25,842 nucleotides of DNA from assembly GCA_029555885.1 (NCBI GenBank), contig JAKPQT010000549.1:1-25842 (forward strand), read 5' to 3'. The position numbers and the translations under genes were made by a program. Every line of letters starts with the position of its first letter. The stretch's first letter is position 1. Positions 23,624 to 25,842 of the stretch are shown piece after piece. The stretch is from Chloroflexota bacterium (GTDB taxonomy: Bacteria > Chloroflexota > Anaerolineae > CG2-30-64-16). The notes under the pieces are model-generated. The model had not been told where the DNA came from, did no database searches, and saw only the letters and a program-made list of their open reading frames with translations.

Positions 23624-24685
23624 ATGCCAAAGGAAACCATGTCCCCGCGCGAGCGCTGGCTCGCCGTCCTGACCCGCCAGACACCCGACCGCGTACCGAT
23701 GGACTACTGGGCCACCGGCGAGTTCACCGCCAAGCTGCTCCGGCACACCGGCCACACCGACGTGCGCACCATGCTGACTGCGCTTCACGTCGACTTCGTG
23801 GTCCACGCCGGCGGCCGCTACGCCGGCCCGCCGCTCCCGCCAAATACGGATGTGTTCGGCTGCCGTTTTCAGGATGTGGACTACGGCACGGGCGTCTATC
23901 CGGAGTGCGTGTACAACCCGCTGGCCCAATACAACTCGGTCGAGGAAATCGAGGCGAACTACACCTGGCCGTCCGCCGACTGGATCGACTACTCCGGCGT
24001 CAAGGACCAGGTCAAGGGCTGGGAGCATCACCCCATCCAGGGCGGCGGCTCCGAGCCGTTCCTCATCTACAAGAACCTGCGCGGGGACGAGCAGGCCTTC
24101 ATCGACCTGGTCGAGAACCCCGCCATCGTCCACTACTGCCTCGACAAGTTGTTCGGCTTGGCCTGGGAGAATTCCATCCGCATCTACGAGCAACTTCCCG
24201 GCCAGGTGATGTTGAGCTATGTCGCGGAGGACATGGGCAGCCAGGACGGGCTGATGCTCTCGAAGCGGCACATCCGCGAGTTCCTGCTCCCGCGCATGAA
24301 GCGCAGCATCGACCTGGCGCACCAAGCGGGCGCATACGTCGTACACCACAACGACGGCGCGTGCCGGCCCATCCTCCCGGACATGATCGAGCTGGGCATC
24401 GACATCCTCAACCCGATCCAGTGGCGCTGCAAGGGCATGGAACGCGAGGGCCTCAAGGCCGACTTCGGGGACAAGCTCATCTTCCACGGCGCGATGGACA
24501 ACCAGTACACGCTGCCGTTCGGCACGGTGGACGAGGTGCGCGCGGAGGTGCTGGACAACCTGCGCATCCTCGGTGCGGGCGGGGGCTACATCCTCGCGCC
24601 CTGCCACAACATCCAGGCCGTCAGCCCGCCCGAGAACATCGTCGCCATGTATGAGACGGGCTACGCGCACGGGTGGACGCGTTGA
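23624..24685 (+). CDS. URO-D superfamily protein, COG0407-like (paralogue 5)
   Basis: A 353-aa URO-D-like protein with family start pattern MSPRERWLAVLTRQTPDRVP. Later blocks are VAEDMGSQDGLMLSKRHIREF, the core YVVHHNDGACRP (His241, His242, Asp244, Cys247), GIDILNPIQWRCKGM, LIFHGAMDNQYTLPFGTVDEV and YILAPCHNIQAVSPPENIVA (Cys327-His328). Of the three COG0407-like paralogues here, this one keeps the most potential metal ligands (His241/His242, Cys247, Cys327). The start is ambiguous: ATG 23624 has GGAG 6 nt upstream (23614-23617), ATG 23639 has AAAGGA close by, and ATG 23606 lies at the end of the fold-back element; 23624 is preferred. A Gfo/Idh/MocA gene flanks it on each side. Reaction unknown; methyl transfer is one option. 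Confidence 0.87.
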   Translation: MPKETMSPRERWLAVLTRQTPDRVPMDYWATGEFTAKLLRHTGHTDVRTMLTALHVDFVVHAGGRYAGPPLPPNTDVFGCRFQDVDYGTGVYPECVYNPLAQYNSVEEIEANYTWPSADWIDYSGVKDQVKGWEHHPIQGGGSEPFLIYKNLRGDEQAFIDLVENPAIVHYCLDKLFGLAWENSIRIYEQLPGQVMLSYVAEDMGSQDGLMLSKRHIREFLLPRMKRSIDLAHQAGAYVVHHNDGACRPILPDMIELGIDILNPIQWRCKGMEREGLKADFGDKLIFHGAMDNQYTLPFGTVDEVRAEVLDNLRILGAGGGYILAPCHNIQAVSPPENIVAMYETGYAHGWTR

Positions 24686-24720
24686 CGGTTGCAGATGTGC
24701 GAAGCTTCGCTTCGCCAAGA

Positions 24721-24785
24721 TTGAAGATTGAAGATTACGGTTGAAAGTTGAAGGTTGCAGGTTCTTACTCGTTACTCATTACTCA
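24721..24785. repeat. Two adjoining heptad arrays
   Basis: TTGAAGA, TTGAAGA, then TTGAAAG, TTGAAGG, TTGCAGG (24721-24761), followed by TTACTCG, TTACTCA, TTACTCA (24765-24785). Both arrays have a 7-nt period. They lie in the gap 24686-24805, after a 12-nt palindrome GCGAAGCTTCGC (24699-24710) and just before the AGGAG ribosome site of the last gene. Confidence 0.8.
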
Positions 24786-24805
24786 TCACCCACCAGGAGC
24801 CGCCC

Positions 24806-25842
24806 ATGGACCCAGTCAAAATCGGCATCATCGGCTGCGGGAACATCAGTCCCGCGTACATCAAGGGCTGCCGCGCGTTCAAGGTGCTGGACCTTGTCGC
24901 GCTGGCTGACATCGACGTGCGGCGGGCAGAGGCGCGTGCCGCCGAGTTCAACGTCCCCCGCGCCTGCACGGTCGACGACCTGCTGGCCGACCCGGAGATC
25001 CAGATCGTCGTCAACCTGACCACGCCCCAGGCGCACACGCCGGTCAACCTCGCGGCCATCGCCGCGGGCAAAAACGTCCACTGCGAGAAGCCGCTGGCCT
25101 TGTCGCGCGCGGAGGGCCAGCAGGTGCTCGCGGCCGCCGCGGCCAAGGGCCTGCGCGTCGGCTGCGCACCGGACACCTTCCTCGGCGGCGGCATCCAGAC
25201 CTGCCGCAAGCTGATCGACGACGGTTGGATCGGCGAGCCGATCGCCGCGACCGCGTTCATGACGTGCCACGGCCACGAGAGCTGGCATCCGGACCCGGCC
25301 TTCTACTACATGGTCGGCGGCGGGCCGATGCTCGACATGGGGCCGTACTACCTCACCGCGCTGGTCAACCTCGTCGGGCCGATCCGCAAGGTGGCAGGCA
25401 TGACTCGCATCACCTTCCCCGAGCGCCTGATTACCAGCCAGCCGAAGTACGGCACGCGCGTGCAGGTCGAGGTGCCGACGCACGTCGCCGGGCTGATGGA
25501 GTTCGCCAACGGCGCCATCGGCACCATCATCACGACGTTCGATGTGTGGGCCGCCAACCTGCCGCGCATCGAAATCCACGGCACGCAGGGTTCGCTGAGC
25601 GTGCCCGATCCCAACACCTTCGGCGGCCAGGTGATGGTGCGCCGCGCGGACTCGAAGGAGTGGCGCGACGTGCCGCACACGCACAGCGTCGAAGTCAGCC
25701 GCGGCATCGGCGTCGCGGACATGGCCTACGGGCTGGCCTCGGGCCGGCCCCATCGCGCCAGCGGCGAGCTGGCCTATCACGTGCTCGACGCCATGCTGGC
25801 GTTCGAGGACGCATCCCAGGCGGGCCGGCACCAGGAACTGGC
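24806..25842 (+). CDS. Gfo/Idh/MocA family oxidoreductase (paralogue 4, 3' end missing)
   Basis: At least 345 codons, open to the right edge. The Rossmann start is [15 protein letters not shown], and the catalytic lysine is Lys95 in HCEKPLA. The C-terminal domain has [19 protein letters not shown], where Tyr replaces the more usual His; this variant is common in one branch of the family. AGGAG at 24795-24799, 6 nt upstream, fixes ATG 24806. The visible length is close to a full family member, so few residues are missing. It follows the fifth URO-D-like gene and continues the oxidoreductase/URO-D alternation. Confidence 0.93.
   Translation, partial: MDPVKIGIIGCGNISPAYIKGCRAFKVLDLVALADIDVRRAEARAAEFNVPRACTVDDLLADPEIQIVVNLTTPQAHTPVNLAAIAAGKNVHCEKPLALSRAEGQQVLAAAAAKGLRVGCAPDTFLGGGIQTCRKLIDDGWIGEPIAATAFMTCHGHESWHPDPAFYYMVGGGPMLDMGPYYLTALVNLVGPIRKVAGMTRITFPERLITSQPKYGTRVQVEVPTHVAGLMEFANGAIGTIITTFDVWAANLPRIEIHGTQGSLSVPDPNTFGGQVMVRRADSKEWRDVPHTHSVEVSRGIGVADMAYGLASGRPHRASGELAYHVLDAMLAFEDASQAGRHQEL

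Noticed and set aside
24721..24785. CRISPR array
   Set aside because: The units are 7 nt and adjoining with no spacers, and no cas gene is present. The same applies to 4925-4973 and 21449-21486.

Overview
The window is a high-GC, densely packed bacterial segment with 22 protein genes (two cut by the window edges). All lie on the + strand except one sulfatase at 17801-19201. There is no rRNA, tRNA or taxonomic marker gene. The permease at the left edge has an extra region of roughly 70 residues before its GTDxxGRD motif, and intergenic palindromes are abundant. From memory of similar loci, both suggest a Chloroflexota (Anaerolineae/Caldilineae-like) genome; this is inference.

Layout. (1) 1-3436: the end of a dipeptide/oligopeptide-type ABC importer (permease plus two ATPases) and a small membrane-anchored protein of unknown function. 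(2) 3522-4775: the first uroporphyrinogen-decarboxylase-like (URO-D superfamily) protein. A 324-nt repeat-filled gap follows, then a 14-TM-type MFS transporter at 5100-6620. (3) 6671-17759: a probable sigma70-type promoter, then a run of catabolic genes: TIM-barrel sugar isomerase-like protein, Gfo/Idh/MocA oxidoreductase, URO-D-like, sulfatase, URO-D-like, GH29 alpha-L-fucosidase, URO-D-like, sulfatase-like and a second Gfo/Idh/MocA. (4) 17801-19201: a sulfatase on the - strand, convergent with the previous gene and divergent from the next. (5) 19262-25842: alpha/beta hydrolase, aldo/keto reductase, second TIM-barrel protein, third Gfo/Idh/MocA, fifth URO-D-like protein, and a fourth Gfo/Idh/MocA running off the right edge.

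Reading of the system. The cluster looks like an intracellular pathway for a sulfated, fucose-containing (possibly O-methylated) glycan or glycoside. Oligomers would enter through the ABC importer. They would be desulfated, de-fucosylated and de-esterified in the cytoplasm, since none of these enzymes has a visible signal peptide. The sugars would then be oxidised or rearranged by the Gfo/Idh/MocA, AKR and TIM-barrel enzymes. The five URO-D-superfamily paralogues are the least explained part. They are not haem-synthesis HemE. By analogy with MtaA/MtbA methyltransferases they could handle methyl groups, but no corrinoid protein, corrinoid reactivase or formylglycine-generating enzyme is in the window.

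A second theme is the non-coding DNA. Most gaps longer than about 60 nt contain a different palindrome or short tandem repeat just upstream of the next ribosome-binding site. One palindrome lies in frame inside the - strand sulfatase, and another encodes that gene's last residues.
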